Shown here: positions 25,788 through 39,142 of the stretch, piece after piece
Layout of the letters: every line of letters begins with the position of its first letter
Position numbering within the stretch: position 1 is the first letter of the stretch
DNA from: Tetrahymena thermophila SB210
Taxonomy: Eukaryota > Ciliophora > Oligohymenophorea > Hymenostomatida > Tetrahymenidae
DNA length: 64,000 nt
Direction of reading: 5' to 3'
NCBI RefSeq assembly: GCF_000189635.1
Contig: NW_002476155.1
Coordinates: 372,001-436,000 of the forward strand
Position numbers and translations under genes: made by a program
Notes under the pieces: model-generated
The model's input: the letters and a program-made list of their open reading frames with translations, nothing else
Database searches by the model: none
What the model was told of the DNA's origin: nothing

Positions 25788-26129
25788 ATAGCTTAAGTTA
25801 AGAATATTCCTACTAAATTATGCAATCATATTTAAATAAAATTAATTTATTTTTTTTAAAAATAAAAAGGTAATTAAATGTAAAATAAAATTTTAATTTC
25901 TTTAAAAACAGTTATTAGTTTATATTATTTAAAAATGTAATAATAATTAAATAATTTTATGAAAAATTATTCTATGTTAATATTTTAATCTTGACTTGTT
26001 CTTTTTAATTTATAAATTAATTCTTTATTTTAATTAATTAAATTTAAAAATAAAAATTATTTCAAAAATATTCAACAAACAATTTATTTATTTATTACAA
26101 AGATTACAAAAGAAATAAAATAATTTTTT
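25788..26129. other. Short convergent intergenic spacer
   Basis: 342 bases of AT-rich DNA between the 3' ends of the thioesterase (+) and the membrane protein (-). Nothing recognisable apart from poly(A/T)-rich tracts that could hold both poly(A) signals. Confidence 0.55.
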
Positions 26130-29100
26130 TCAGTTTAAGAAATTGATTTTGTCAACTTTTTTCTTATTTTTTTGGTTTTCATCATCATCATTAATATTAC
26201 CTTCTTTGTCTGCAACTTCAACATCTGGATTCTTTTCTTGCATCATCATAGCTAATCTATATCTTCTTCTGATGATGAATGTTTTAATATTCTTATATAT
26301 GCATATAAGTATTAAAGCAAGCAGAGCTACACCTATTGGCACCATTATGAATAATGGTAGGATATATTTTTCTTCTGTCTTTTCAATAATTTAAGGTTGA
26401 CCTCCATCAGTGCTATTTCCAACAACAAATTATTTCATTGGGTAAATAAATGTGAATGGTTCTCTTAGGCTTTTAGTATAATTAGTCTCTAAGAAAAGTA
26501 CTGCCATTACTTCTACATAATATGTACCATTTGGTAAGTAAGAATATTATTCTTGAATTAATTCAGGGTGTGACTCTGTTTTATAATTTTTAAATGATTT
26601 CCTGTAAAAGATGTCTGTTTCATTCAGTCCAAGGTATTTCAAAATAGATTAGTCCATATTGCATTTAGCAAAATATTACATATAATTGTCTTTATTAGTA
26701 ATATGAATAAGATATGTATAGCCTTTGGGAATATAAGCAGAATCTAAGCAGCCATTTGCACATTATATGGCTCCAAATGAAACTTTAATATCACTAACAT
26801 ACTAATCGAGAGCTTGATCGTATCTAAAATCAACATCTGTTTTAATCTATCCTTCTTCAGGAGTACCAAAGATTTCATGAGGAATAACCTATTTGATATT
26901 TAATCATAAGATAAATGAATAAAAGAAAAAAAATGAATGAAAATTAAAAAAATTATTAAAAAATTTAGTAAAAATAAATTAAATTTTTTATTTTAGTTTT
27001 CTAACATATTTTATAAAATAATTAATCATCTTAATAATTTTCATATTTTTGAATAAACAATAAAAGTTAATATTTAAATAGTTTTGCTTCAAAAATTAAA
27101 AATAATTGTTAAAAAATTTATAAAAATAAGCTTTATTAGAAATATTGTGTGTTTGATTGAAAAAATGTTTATATAATTTAAATTAAAAAAGTTTATTAAT
27201 TAAAATTACAGCTTTTTAGTTCAAAATATGGGGGATGATCATGAAAAGAGAGTTAATATTTCCAAAAAGATGATCTGATAAAGAGGAAACTGATATGAAT
27301 AAAGGTCCTTTTGTATTTTTTTCATAGTTAACTATAGTGTGGTCTCCTATGAATCTAGAAGGAGTAGTACTTTTGACATCAAATATTTATGACTCTACAT
27401 TGCTTATTGTGCTAGAAGCTTGAACTTTGACTTTTCCGATGCAATCAAATACTTCTAAGTAAACATGTGCAGGCTCATTCACATAAAGCTCATAATTCTA
27501 ATATTGCTTTGGTTTTAAATCTTATATGTAAGCATCTCTAGGCTCAATGTACATAATATCATTAGCATTTATATTTAATTGATATCTAATTTGAGCTGTT
27601 TTATGAATCTCATCTTTGTGGGAAAGTGATACTATGTATTTACCATTGCCTGTGTGGTTAGTATAAATCTGTTTTTTATTTTATTAAATGGTATTTTTAA
27701 ATTTTTTGCTTAAAATAAATTAGTATGTGTACCTTGATTAAGATGAAATCTGAAGATATAAAATCTTATTACACACGAGTAACATTCAAAAATGTTGTCT
27801 TATTAACCTAATAGAAAATCTAAATTTAAGGATCGATTCTAACAGTTGGTATTGTTTCGTTTTTAAAAGAGTTAAAGAATAGTGCGATGTTATTTTAATG
27901 GGTTGAAGATTAATCTTAAGGATCTACAACAAAATAATATTGGTGAGGTGATAAATATGACAAATAACCTTTTTCTACATTTCCAAGCTCTATCTATTTC
28001 ATGTTAGCTACTATTGTACCATCATTCTTCTTGTGATATATTTTTACATGTATCTAGTAAATGCAACCTTGAACTGCCTGTATGCTTATATAGTAGGAAC
28101 CTTTAAGAGAAGGATTTTTATTGCTACGATGATAAGATATAACATCTTGAAGAGCAAGCTCAGCTTTTTCGTTATCCTTAGAGTCAGGGAAAGGATTTTT
28201 TCTAGAAGAATATACAATTAATTCACCTGATATTGTCACTATATTAAATTCAACTTTATGCATAGTTTCATCTTCTTAACTAATAGTAAATTTATAGAAT
28301 TCTTTTTCTCCTTCGAGTAAGAAGTATCTGTGATCTTCATTTTCTCTTAATTGAATAGGTTAAATAGTGTGCTTAGCTAACAAACGATACTTATTCTATC
28401 CTTTAAATAAACCTTAAACTCCAACTACATGAATGCACTTATTGACTCCGTTTGATCCAGTGCAATCATTCTTGTTATATGCGAAATCTATCTTGTGATT
28501 TTTGCTAATTTCTACACTTCTGTAGAAATTAGGTTATGCTAATTGCTTGTTGTTTATATCTGATTAAGTTATCCTGTTTTTAAAATGTTAATTTTTATAA
28601 ATATTAATTAAATATTTTTTAATTACTGGCAATCTTCTATTTTTGTTGCATTAATACAGCGCTTGAGGAAAAGTTGAGCATCACCCTGAATAGTTGAAAG
28701 CTTTAAAGTTACATTTGTGTCAGCTTGTTATTCCTATAATGGTAATTAATAGTTGACTATTTCATTTTAAATTGTATAACCGACTTCTACACAATTGAAT
28801 GTCAATAATCTCTAGTCGATTGAGGATGAGTATCCTAATAATCTAAAACTAGCAGCACTCTCACCATAAACAGCAATATAAAAAACTTCACCTGTCATTG
28901 ATTTATTATCAATAGAACCTTTGGTGATAGTCAAGCTTTCTAGACCATCTTATTCTGTAGAGCTCCATTTATAGCTTGATAAATTAGTAGGATCATCAGG
29001 TAAGCTATTATGATTGACATACAAGTCAGCGTTACCAAAGTAGGGCTCAAGATCAATTGAAAGCTCCTCTTTATCCCATTCAAAACCAGTAAAGACAGAT

Positions 29101-30191
29101 ATTTCTAATTTGAAAAAACGAATTTATCCTTTTTTTACCATATCGTCAACGGATTTAAAGAAATAAATAGTTCTCACCTTTTCAAATGATTCACTTCTAA
29201 CTAACATCTTAGCTTTTGAAGGAACTTCTATTGCTACTGAATATACCTAACCTGGAACAAACTTATCTACAGACTTTTCAAGTAAAACTGACTGTCCATT
29301 GAGTTTTAGTTCTTCAGTGATGTAATCGTAGGAGGAAGAAGTTGGACGGGTTGTTCCTTTATTGACATACATGTTAAAGTTTGTTGAAACTTGATTGAAA
29401 TTCAAAATGTAACTTTCAATTAATATATGCTCTATGTTATCATCTAAATTTGATGGAAGAACTACCTAAATGTCAAGAACATAAGGATAATCTTTCAAAG
29501 ATTCATAAATGACTTAACTATTTAAAGGTTAGTTAAACAAAGGATCATATTGAACATAGATTTCGAATTGGCAAGTTTTAATACAGTGAATACCAAGGTA
29601 GTAAGTTTAGTTTTTGCTTATTTTTTCATCAGGTATGATGCAAAAATCATGTCCTGTTAATCCACAGTTAACGTCACTAGGAGAGGATAAGTCAGGATGT
29701 TTATTTACCTAAGAGTAAAACAAAGCAGGATTATGAGTAAAATCCTAACGACCTCTAACCATAATTACCAAATCTCTTTGAGGAATCTTTTCATTAATTG
29801 TAAAGTAGAAAAATCCAGCAGGTTAATATCCATTATTGTAAACTAATGTTTTATTAATTTTGTAGTATTCTCCTATTTTAATTTCTTTTAAGTCACTATT
29901 GCTAGGTTCTTTGTTTGGGTCACCTCCATTATTATCACCATTATTATCTTGATTTCCATCATTTTTGTCATCACCTTCATTATCATCATCATCGTCATCA
30001 TCTTAACCATCACTGTTTTTTCCATCAGTATCTGGTTTATCTTATTTTTACTAGCCTTAGCCATCGCTATTTCCATTGCTATCGCCATTTTATGGGACTC
30101 CATCTTTGTTGTCTTAATCGTCACTTTGTGCTATCACTAACCCTAAAATGAGCAGTGATATTAAAACAAAGAAAATTTTCCTAGTTTTCAT
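26130..30191 (-). CDS. Large secreted-domain type I membrane protein, 1207 aa
   Basis: Four exons (28627-30191, 27733-28573, 27210-27668, 26130-26888) sum to 1207 codons plus stop. ATG at 30191 opens a clear signal peptide (basic MKTRK, hydrophobic IFFVLISLLILGLVIA). Next comes a 60-80 residue Asp/Asn/Gly-rich spacer (29888-30120). The bulk is beta-rich extracellular sequence with scattered Cys and NxS/T sites, built from repeats of about 120-150 residues that each look like PPC-type beta-sandwiches (for example YYFVVDPQDQ, FYIAVYGESAASF). One membrane helix lies near residues 1130-1153 (VPIGVALLALILICIY), followed by a basic stop (IRRRYR) and an acidic tail. Topology: outside N-terminus, short cytosolic tail. 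Probably a cell-surface or vesicle glycoprotein. Ligand unknown. The third intron (26889-27209, 321 nt) is the longest. Confidence 0.88.
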
Positions 30192-31816
30192 TTTACTTTT
30201 TTGCCCTTTTACTTATTTCTTACAAAAATTTAATTGTAATAAATATTTTTAAATAAATATTAATTAATTTTTAGATCTATTATAGATTTGCTTTAATTAT
30301 TATTTGATTTACAGATTTTATTATTAAGTAATGCTTCCAACCTAAATTAATAATTGAGCAATTTATATTTTTTTCTAATAAAATTTCCTCTTGTTTGATC
30401 ATGTAATTCTTTTTGAATTTTTTAGGTCAGATTGTATAGCTATAGACTTTTTTTTAAATCTTCTACTTTATTACGTGTTTTTTTTACATCAAAAACGATC
30501 CTTTACTCTAAAGCCTGTTTTTTCAATTTTTTAAAAATTCTCTTAAAAGAACTGAAATAAAATAGTGTTTATTTCAATAGAGTTACTTCAGAAGTATCAA
30601 AAATATAATATGATCTATATTTTAATAATAAAACTAATAAATTCTTAATAAAATGTTAAGAAGCAATCCATATTTATTTTAAATATTTTGGTAAGCTAGA
30701 ATAAATATTTGAAAGAAATTTATGTTCTGTGTATATTAGTAATATATCATAAATGAATAAGTGAATTAAGTTACACAAATATACATAAACTAGCAAATTT
30801 AATTCTTTATTTTTGGAAAAATCTTAAATAAAAAGAAGTCACTTTTTTCTATCAAAAAAATACTTTAAATTATAATTAAAAATATAATTTCATGTAATCT
30901 AAATGGGTGAAAAAATTCTGACAATAATTAACACAAAAAATTAATATAATAATTATCCGGTTTTTAAATTTTGATTATTTGATTTTCTAAATTCTCAAAT
31001 TATGTTAAAAAAACTTAATCAATTCTTCATAATCCTTCAAATTTATTAAAAGAAATATCTTTTAAATAATAATTTATAACAAAAAATAATAAAAAGGTTT
31101 CTCATCATCTATATATTAACAAAAAAATGTACGACTTGTCATATTTTTTGCTAATCTCATTAAAATAATTGCTAATTAAATAAAAGATTTCATCACTTCA
31201 AAAAATAATTATGGAAAAATTATTTTTTTATTGCTTGATAGAGAAAAGATATTTGAAAAGCATAATGAGCAAATTTGTATAGATATTTAAATTTTACCAT
31301 TTAATTTTATATTAGTATAATTCATAAAATAAAATATTTTTTTCTTTATTATTTAATATTAAATTAAAAATAAAAAAATATTTTATTTTATTAAAAAAAA
31401 TATAATTTTAATTTTTAATTATTTTCTCTACAAAAAAAATAAAACTTAATGATCTGTTTATAATTAATAAAATCCATCGATTCATCTTAATTCAGATAGA
31501 TTATAGGATATTTAGAGGCAGTAATTAAGAAAACAATAATAATAATAAGACTAATTAAATCAGTATATTTTTATTTGATAAATAATATTAATTCCCATTT
31601 TTAAAGTTAGCTCATTCTTTTAGTTATCAGTTTAATAATAAATAACTTTCTAAAGTTAAGAATAGAATTATAATTGAATAAATAAAGACATTAGCCTTAT
31701 TTTTATATTTTAGAGTTAGCTTGAACTAAACTTAACATTCAAAAATAAAAGATTCAAAATTAAAAGAATATCAAGAACGTTCAAATATTTTAGACAATTC
31801 TTTAATAAATTAAGTC
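30192..31816. other. Divergent AT-rich intergenic region
   Basis: 5' flanks of the membrane protein (-) and the coiled-coil protein (+). No coding frame or structured element recognised. Confidence 0.55.
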
Positions 31817-34078
31817 ATGAGTGAAGGCACATTTGGGTTAACAGGAGTTGATATAGAGTAAAAATAGAAAGCTTAAGAGTAATAATAGTAGTCTCTCCCT
31901 TAAAAAAAAACTGTTGGAGCCATATTGCCAAAAGTAAATTAAATTCCAATTTTTTATTTTAAATTGAATAATTTCAAACTTGAATAGATAATTTAGTGGA
32001 ATTTTCTTAAATATTTTTTGCGATTTAAAAGATTTTAAAATATAAATTAAATATTTTAATAGAAAAATGAAGATAAAAAGGAAGGCATAGAGAGTTCTTA
32101 AAAAAGCAATACAAAATTCCCACCTATTGAGCAAAAAAAACCAAATAACTAAACTTCAACAGGTTAGGTTGGAAATTAACAGCAGGCTGCTCAAAATGGG
32201 TAACAACAATAATAAATGGGATAAACTAATATGCTTATGAGTAAGAGTATTAGAGCAAAAAGCTCTAAGAGCTTAGTGAATGTTCGTAAAATTGATAACT
32301 TGAAAACTTTTATCGACTAGGAGCGTCAGTTACAAAGTGGAAATGATAAAATGAGTCGAAATAATAAGAAAAGCGATGTCAATATGAACACTTCTTATAG
32401 TAAGCGCTTGGAATAAGAGAGAGAAAAGAAGGAAAAGAGAAATTAATTCTTAGAAGGGTATAGAAGAAAGATTGAGCAAGACTTTGATCTACTCTATAAA
32501 AATGATAACTATGACAATGTTGTTTCTCAGTTAAAGGTTTTAGAAAATAAATAAAAGTTGCAGGGAGAAATCAGAAGAAATGAAGACATGTTGAATAAAG
32601 ACTAAAAAGAGTATAACTAGATAAAATATGAAATTGAATAAAGATAAAAGTAATTAAATGCAATCAAGAATTAAATTGAAAATTTAAGGCACGTTTTTTC
32701 AACTGAAGAAGAAAAGCAAAAACTTTATGATTAAGACTAACTCTACTAAGACTATGACTAAAAATATGAAGACGAATAAATGGTTTTCATGAGTTTAAAG
32801 CATATGATGCAGACTCGTAAAAAACTGCTGCTTGAAGAGAAGGAAAGAAGTGAGAAAATGTATGCCGAATATAAAGGATTAGTTTCTTTGGCTAGTGGCT
32901 ATGAAGAGTAAGTTCTTAAGGGCTAGCAAAAGCATAACACGTTGCAAAAAAAGATATCTCATTATAGCTCGTTGAATGCTTTCAACCTAAACCCAAGATT
33001 TTAAGAGCTCCTAGAAGACGAGCTTAGCGAATTTGAGGATAAGAATGCACTTCACGAAATTTTCAAGCACGAACAAGAGCGTAAAGACGAATTGGTTCGC
33101 TTAGAAAAAGAAACAAAAAAACAAGAACTTGAATAACTTCATTTAGAAAAACAAAAACAACAAGATAAAATTAAGCAAGAATAACGCTAAATGGAATAAA
33201 TACTAAATTAAAAGAGAAAAAATATGGAGGAGCTGCTTAAAATATCTTGTGTAAGTGATATTAGTGAGCTGCAAGATCGTAAAATTTTCTTAGAAAAAAG
33301 TAACAGAAATTTAAAAAAGTTCGAAGAAGAATTCTAAGAGGCTATTGATAATTAGAAATTAGAAATAGAACATCTTAAGAGATAACTAAATGAACTAAAA
33401 TATATTCAAAAAGAAAGCTAAAATAATAAAAAATCATAATAGTAGCAATAATAAGCTGCTGCACCATCCCAAGAAGAGCAAAATACATAATAAGCCAAGT
33501 AGAATCCTAAGGGAGATGATAAAACTTTATAAGTGATTGATGAAGAGAACTTAACTGCAAACGTGAATATTGAAAAGTTTGAATAAGTTTTAATCGAAGA
33601 AACTGATCGCTTATAAGATAAAGAAAATCAAGTGAAAAAGCTTGAGCGTGTAGTTGATGAAATTTGCCTAGTCTTCAGTCGTATTTTGTATTAACTACAG
33701 CCATAGAACTAAAAAAATAAAAATATAGAAGTTTCACGTAAAGACCTTACAAATTAAATTACTATCTGTGGGCTAAAACTTGAAAAAATTATATCATTTT
33801 TGGCTAAAAAGAAGGATTCACTCCGTGTTGAAAGTATAAACACCGACGCTGATAACTTTTAGCCTCCTGAATATGTAGGAATTAATCCATTAAGTTATTT
33901 AAGACAAAGAGATGTAGAAGAATAAAGAGAATATGAAGAAAATCAAGACCCTAAATTTGAATATAAAGAGGATGATCCTAATGAGTTTGAAGCAGAAGCC
34001 TATCTATCGCAAATGCGTAATAAAATACATAATAATAACTTTGGAGACGAAAGAGATAAAGAATTTTCTGATGATTGA
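31817..34078 (+). CDS. Long coiled-coil protein, 710 aa
   Basis: Two exons (31817-31933, 32063-34078). ATG at 31817 (MSEGTFGLTGVDIEQKQ), TGA at 34076-34078. After a Gln-rich lead, residues about 130-560 are nearly continuous coiled coil rich in Glu, Lys and Gln (EEKQKLYDQDQ, LVRLEKETKKQELEQLHLEK, EKSNRNLKKFEEEF). A Gln-rich hinge follows, then a helical C-terminal module (VDEICLVFSRILYQLQ, ITICGLKLEKIISFLAKK) and an acidic tail (KEDDPNEFEAEAY). Arg is often CGT/CGC, suggesting fair expression. The overall layout (coiled coil, then a compact helical end) is like ciliary proteins of the outer-arm docking-complex type, but I see no diagnostic motif, so this stays a hypothesis. No membrane segment. 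Confidence 0.85.
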
Positions 34079-35017
34079 ATTTTAAGTTAAGGTGAAGTTT
34101 TTTAATAAAAATAACTAAATATATTTTTAAATTTAAAATAAAATAATGTTATATAAACAAAATATTTATATCAAAGTAAAGATATTTATTAGTGTTTTCA
34201 CTCAAAATAAAATTTAAGATATTACTCGAAGTTTTCTTTTATTAATTTATTGAAAACTATTCTTTCTCAAAAAAGCAATTTATTTAAATTTTCATTGTTT
34301 TTAAAACAAATACTTTTAAATGAATCAAAATAAAATCAAAAAATGTTTGAGAAAACATTAAAATAAAAAAAAAATTTTAAATTATGATTTTAATCTTTTT
34401 GTTTAAATCTTTAACACTTTTTAAAATAAATTCATCATTAAAAAATTTTTATTAATTTTTGAAATTAAAAGTTAAACAAAGATAAAAAGTTAAAAAATAA
34501 AAAAAAAAATTTGGTTCAAACTATTTATTTTTATTATAGAATACTTATTTATTAATTATTTTGTTTTAACCAATTTATTTAATTCACATAAACTAATTTT
34601 CTTAATAAATTTGTATAAAAATCGATTATTATTTTAACTTAAGTTTATAGTTTATTTTTTGGGAATTAAAGTAAAATTGTTTACTTAAAGTAAATAATTT
34701 AGAATAGGTGAAAATTAAATTTTGTTAATAAAGACTTAATTTAAATCTTAATAGTGATTATAAAAGGTGTTGTTTGTTAGATACAAATATTTCTGACCTA
34801 TCTTATTGTTATTTTAGGACTGATAAATTTGGATATCTAAAGTAGTTTATATTAAAATTTATTTAAGTAAATGAGGAATTTCTGAGCTAAATATAATTAA
34901 TATTGTATAAATAAATAGATAGATAGATTGACATAAATATAATTATTTTTACAAAAATATTTTTGAGTTTTTGAAGTTAAATTTTTTATTGAATTATTTT
35001 TATTAATTAAATGGATT
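34079..35017. other. Convergent intergenic region with a decayed gene fragment
   Basis: Between the 3' ends of the coiled-coil gene (+) and the CNBD gene (-). The left half is plain AT-rich DNA. The right half holds the decayed partial copy described separately (34702-34860). Confidence 0.6.
34702..34860 (-). pseudogene. Decayed partial duplicate of the 3' end of the CNBD gene
   Basis: This stretch matches the last ~75 codons of the neighbouring CNBD gene (35021-35250) in the same orientation. Shared pieces include AACAAACAACAC (minus strand), the TTTAAATTAAG block, GGTCAGAAAT and TACTTTAGAT, in the same order. The copy carries substitutions, one shortening of roughly 60 bases in the middle, and no conserved stop. 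It lies just downstream of the intact stop codon, as expected from an old tandem duplication. Confidence 0.65.
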
Positions 35018-38000
35018 TCAAAAGGGAGAAAATTAAGTATTAGTTATAAATGTGGAGAAAGCTTAATTTAAATCTTTAGAGTGATCATAAAATGTGTTGT
35101 TTGTTAGAGAAAATTATTTCTGACCAATTGAGTTGTTTTAAATTGTTTTTGAATTATTTTATCTCGGATTAGATTTTGATCTATAGGATTAGGCTGATTT
35201 CATTGGAGATCTAAAGTAATTAATATAAGAACTTTTAGATACTTCTGTAAATGGTTTAGTGGATCCACTTTTTGAATATTATGTTGATTACCCATTTATT
35301 GTTGTATTAATGTTTCCATTTTTGGTATTTGGTGTATTTTAAAGCAGTGTTTTTAAACACGGTCCTTAAGGATAGCCACTGTTATTTGAGATGTTTTTAA
35401 AGTAGTTATCAACTAAATTTAAAACGATACTTTCACTTTTCTTATATTAAACAGCACTGGAAGGTATTTTTGTTTGCTCTCCTTACTCAAATTATTTCAT
35501 TTATTATAAATTTTTCTTTTTTTACTCAAGTTTCCTTTTTAGATAATCAAAGCGATGAGTTTACTAACATATCCCTGATACATCTAACTTTACTGGTAGT
35601 TTTGAATTTGTAAGCTGTCTTATTGCATTTTTCTTAAATTTCAATACTTGAGAAGAAGTCTTTTCATAATCAAGATCATACGATATGCATCTTTGATTAG
35701 AAATACTAATTGGAATCTTTTACTGAGTTTTCTATATTTCGAGCATGACACTATATTACTTTCTCTTTTTAAGAGAATTCGTTTATGCGTTATCTTCGTT
35801 CAAATCAAAGTTATTGGAATAAATTAAATCTTCAAATACAGCACTGGAATTCTTTCTCAACTGTTGCTATTTTTCATCTATTAGTTATTCTAAATATGTG
35901 TTAGATTTACAATATTCATCTATATCTGTAACCAATCTTTATTTGTTAAAATTTTAAGCCTATTATCTGGATCTAGGAGTTGTTTAATAATTTTAATTTT
36001 ATTATTTCTTAGGAAGACTAACTGATTTTTATTATGTGTCAGTTATAAAACTTTAATTTCTATCTTGTAAGTCTTGTGTAGCTAGGTAATTATTTCCCTT
36101 AGAGTTATTTAAAATAGTGCTTCTTCTTGAATAATCTTGTTTAACCTTAATATTAGGAGAAATATCTCTAGAGCGCTGTTGTGTTTTAACAATATTTTTC
36201 CTGTTTAGTGAATCAGATTATATTTTTACTTGGTCTTTATTTTAATATTAAACAAACATTTTTTCTCTACCTTCAGAAATAAACTAATTATGGCTTTAAA
36301 TATTTGATATTGATTAATTCTATTTTAAATAATTGATTCCATTTTTATCAAATTAATCTTTATTTTACTAAAATTAGTTTTTTTCTTTTAATTAGGAGTA
36401 TGAATTATCTTTATTGTTTTAGATAAAAGAAGTATTTTAATTAAATTAAATTTGACTTTATTTGTAGCAAGTTTTAGGTGTGCTTTAAAGTTAATTTAGA
36501 TTTTTCATATAATCTGATTGCTCCCTTTGCAATATGAAATCCAAAAAATTTATATCTTGGTCTTTGTTTCTATCGTTCTTTCTATATTTTGATGAAAGGT
36601 TGATTTAAGAAAATTAATTACCCATTTTAGAATTATTATCCAAGACACTTAAAAAGTACTTTTACTGAAAATCATTTTCTTGCTATTGCTGATTTTGATA
36701 ATTTAATTAAACTTTTTTTTCAGGAGAAATATTTGAAGACTGCTGAATATGGTATGAGCATAAAGCATTATTAATTTATGTTATATCTTATAGTTTAGAA
36801 AAACTATTTTAACTTGTTATTAATTATTAAATATCTTGATTTTCTTCAGTTAATACAATACTGTTCACTGTGCTCATTTTTCTTAAAAGACGAGAAGCCC
36901 TCTTTTTGCTTTTTACACTTAGTTAATTGCAATTCTAAAAATCTTGTAAGCTAGATTATTTTTCTGGTTCTCTTAACCTATTTAAACTATATTTTTCTAA
37001 AGGATTTCCTGTTTTACATACAAGCATATTAGATGATTTTCCTTAGATAAACTAGCTAAAACTTCTATTTTAAATTACTTTTTCAATTCTTTCTTAATTC
37101 TTTGATTTCCATTCACTTTTTTACTAAATGTATTTATTCAAAAGCATGTGAACTTTTTAAAAATTTTTTTATTTCTAATACATTTTTTCTAGCAAAAATG
37201 CATAAGGTATTTTATGGACAACAGCTTTATCACTACTGACAGTTGCAGTATACTATCTTTTTTATTAGGTCTAAAGAAACAATTTTTTCTCTTCTTCCAA
37301 ATGCATGGAATCCTACTCCTCATTTAACTCTTACAATTCTTAATCATACTTTAAGTAAAGATTTTCTTCTCCAAAATATTGAACTTGAGTTATGATGCTT
37401 ATTTGCTGACATCTTTTAGGAGGTGTTACTCTAGAATTTTCTAAGTGATCTAATTAGGAAGTTATGCGTTTTGAAAAATTAATTTATCCTTAACTTAATA
37501 CATACAAACTATCGGCAATTTCATTTTCGTTATAAACAAGACTACCATAAATCAAAGTTCTAGGTTACTATAAATACGATAGCTAAATAAGATGTTCCTT
37601 TTTTAAGAACAATGAAACCATGGATTTAGGAGCACCTTGATCAAGCGAGCTTAGGATAGGATTCTTAAATTTAATAAAAGAGCTAATAACAGAATTAAAT
37701 ATTTCTCTATTTAGATAAAACACAAAGGTTAATTTATTGCATTTGATTGTAGCATGTCTCTTTCCTCTAAATATCAATTCCTTCTCTCCAAAATAATCAC
37801 CATCCTTTAAAATCTTGCTTTTAGGAATTTCAAAACTATCTGATGAAAATCTAGTTATCTCATCACTGATTTATTCTTCGATTTCTCCTTACCAAACAAT
37901 ATAAAAATATTAGCATTTCAAGCATACCTACCATGACTCTTAATCACTTTTTTCTCTTATATTTATACTAGAGTTTTCCTCATTACTTTTACTCTATGCT

Positions 38001-39142
38001 TCGAATAAATCTTATTCACTAACTTATTTGTTTGGACTAATTATTTCCAAATTAATTTAATCTCTTTGTTAACTACTTTATTCTTTTTCACTCTTACTAT
38101 TCTATTTATCTTCACATTAAATACTACTATCTTATTGATTTTATTCTCCAATATAGTCTTTTTTAACTTCGTAAGTACTTTTACTTTCTGAATAAAACTA
38201 CTCTTTAGTAAATTTAGTATTTTTTGCATTCTTAGAAGGACAATTTTCATCACATCTAACTTTACCATCTTCGTAAATGAAATTATTTTCTTAATATTGC
38301 TTTAATTTTAAGTGAGAAAATAGCTTTATCTAGATCTCTTTAAGCTTAGAGTCTACTTAACTCTCTACTTCTTTTATCTTTCGATTATTTTCATCTATCT
38401 TTTTATAATATTCGTATGAATTATTTTCAATATTTATTTTTTCAGATATTTATGCTTTTATAGGAGATTAACTATTTTTCTGAGGTTAATTGAAACAATT
38501 TATTTATTCATTATTTCGATCACATCTTCCATGTTATTTATCATTAGAAAAATTTATTTTTGAATTATCTTAGAACTAATAATCGAAATCATTCACCTTT
38601 AATCTTGTTACATCTGTCTTCTTAGAATATTCATTTTTATTATGATAGATAACTTATTGATGGGATGAATTTATTTTCTACTTATTGCCTAACTATTTTT
38701 CACTCCATTTTTATTTATCAATTTATTAATCAATCGTTTTATCCAACTCATTTCTACTATTTTTGATATCTTTTTTTTCTGATGATTAAGATCTCTTAGC
38801 ATTTACACTTTTTTTCGAAGGTAAATGAGAAGCATCTTTTTATTCTTCATTTTTATCAATAATACCATTTTGTTAATCATAATCAGTAATTACCTTTCTT
38901 GTAAATTATTCACTCCAAAATTGCCATAAATCTAAAAAAAAAGGATGATTATTCAAACTTTGTTAAAGAAAATATATTTAATCATAATCTTTTAACTCTT
39001 CCTAAGTATTTTCTGTGAGGATTTATTTAATTTTGTCATTAATATTATTTTAATTATCATTTAAGCTGTTATTTTTTTGGTTCTTAATTTTATTGAGCAC
39101 ATTTTACCATTTTTAATTTGTCTTTTTTTAAAAGATATTCAT
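35018..39142 (-). CDS. Protein with two cyclic-nucleotide-binding domains, 1374 aa
   Basis: A single uninterrupted exon of 1375 codons, ATG at 39142 (MNIFQKKTNQKWQN), TGA at 35018-35020. The first ~380 residues are Lys/Asn/Ser/Asp-rich and disordered. CNBD1 spans about 395-475: YFYIVWQGEIEE, then ILKDGDYFGEKELIFRG (FGE at 451-453) and KRHATIKC, which keeps the Gly, Glu and Arg of the phosphate-binding cassette. CNBD2 spans about 520-650: GSLVYNENEIADSLYVLSQG, then QYFGEENLY (Phe 590), and after a Glu-rich insertion QYTATVSSDKAVVHKIP. The remaining ~700 residues are Ser/Asn/Lys-rich, with no kinase, GEF or channel domain. So it may be a cAMP/cGMP sensor or scaffold without enzymatic output. 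TAA/TAG Gln codons are very frequent. Confidence 0.88.

Noticed and set aside
29915-30151. Overlapping His/Ile-rich frames on the plus strand
   Set aside because: They are antisense shadows of the Asp/Asn-rich spacer of the membrane-protein gene on the minus strand.
38041-38268. Lys/Ile/Val-rich frame on the minus strand
   Set aside because: Out of frame with the CNBD gene that covers the same bases; the in-frame reading continues without a stop for 1374 residues.
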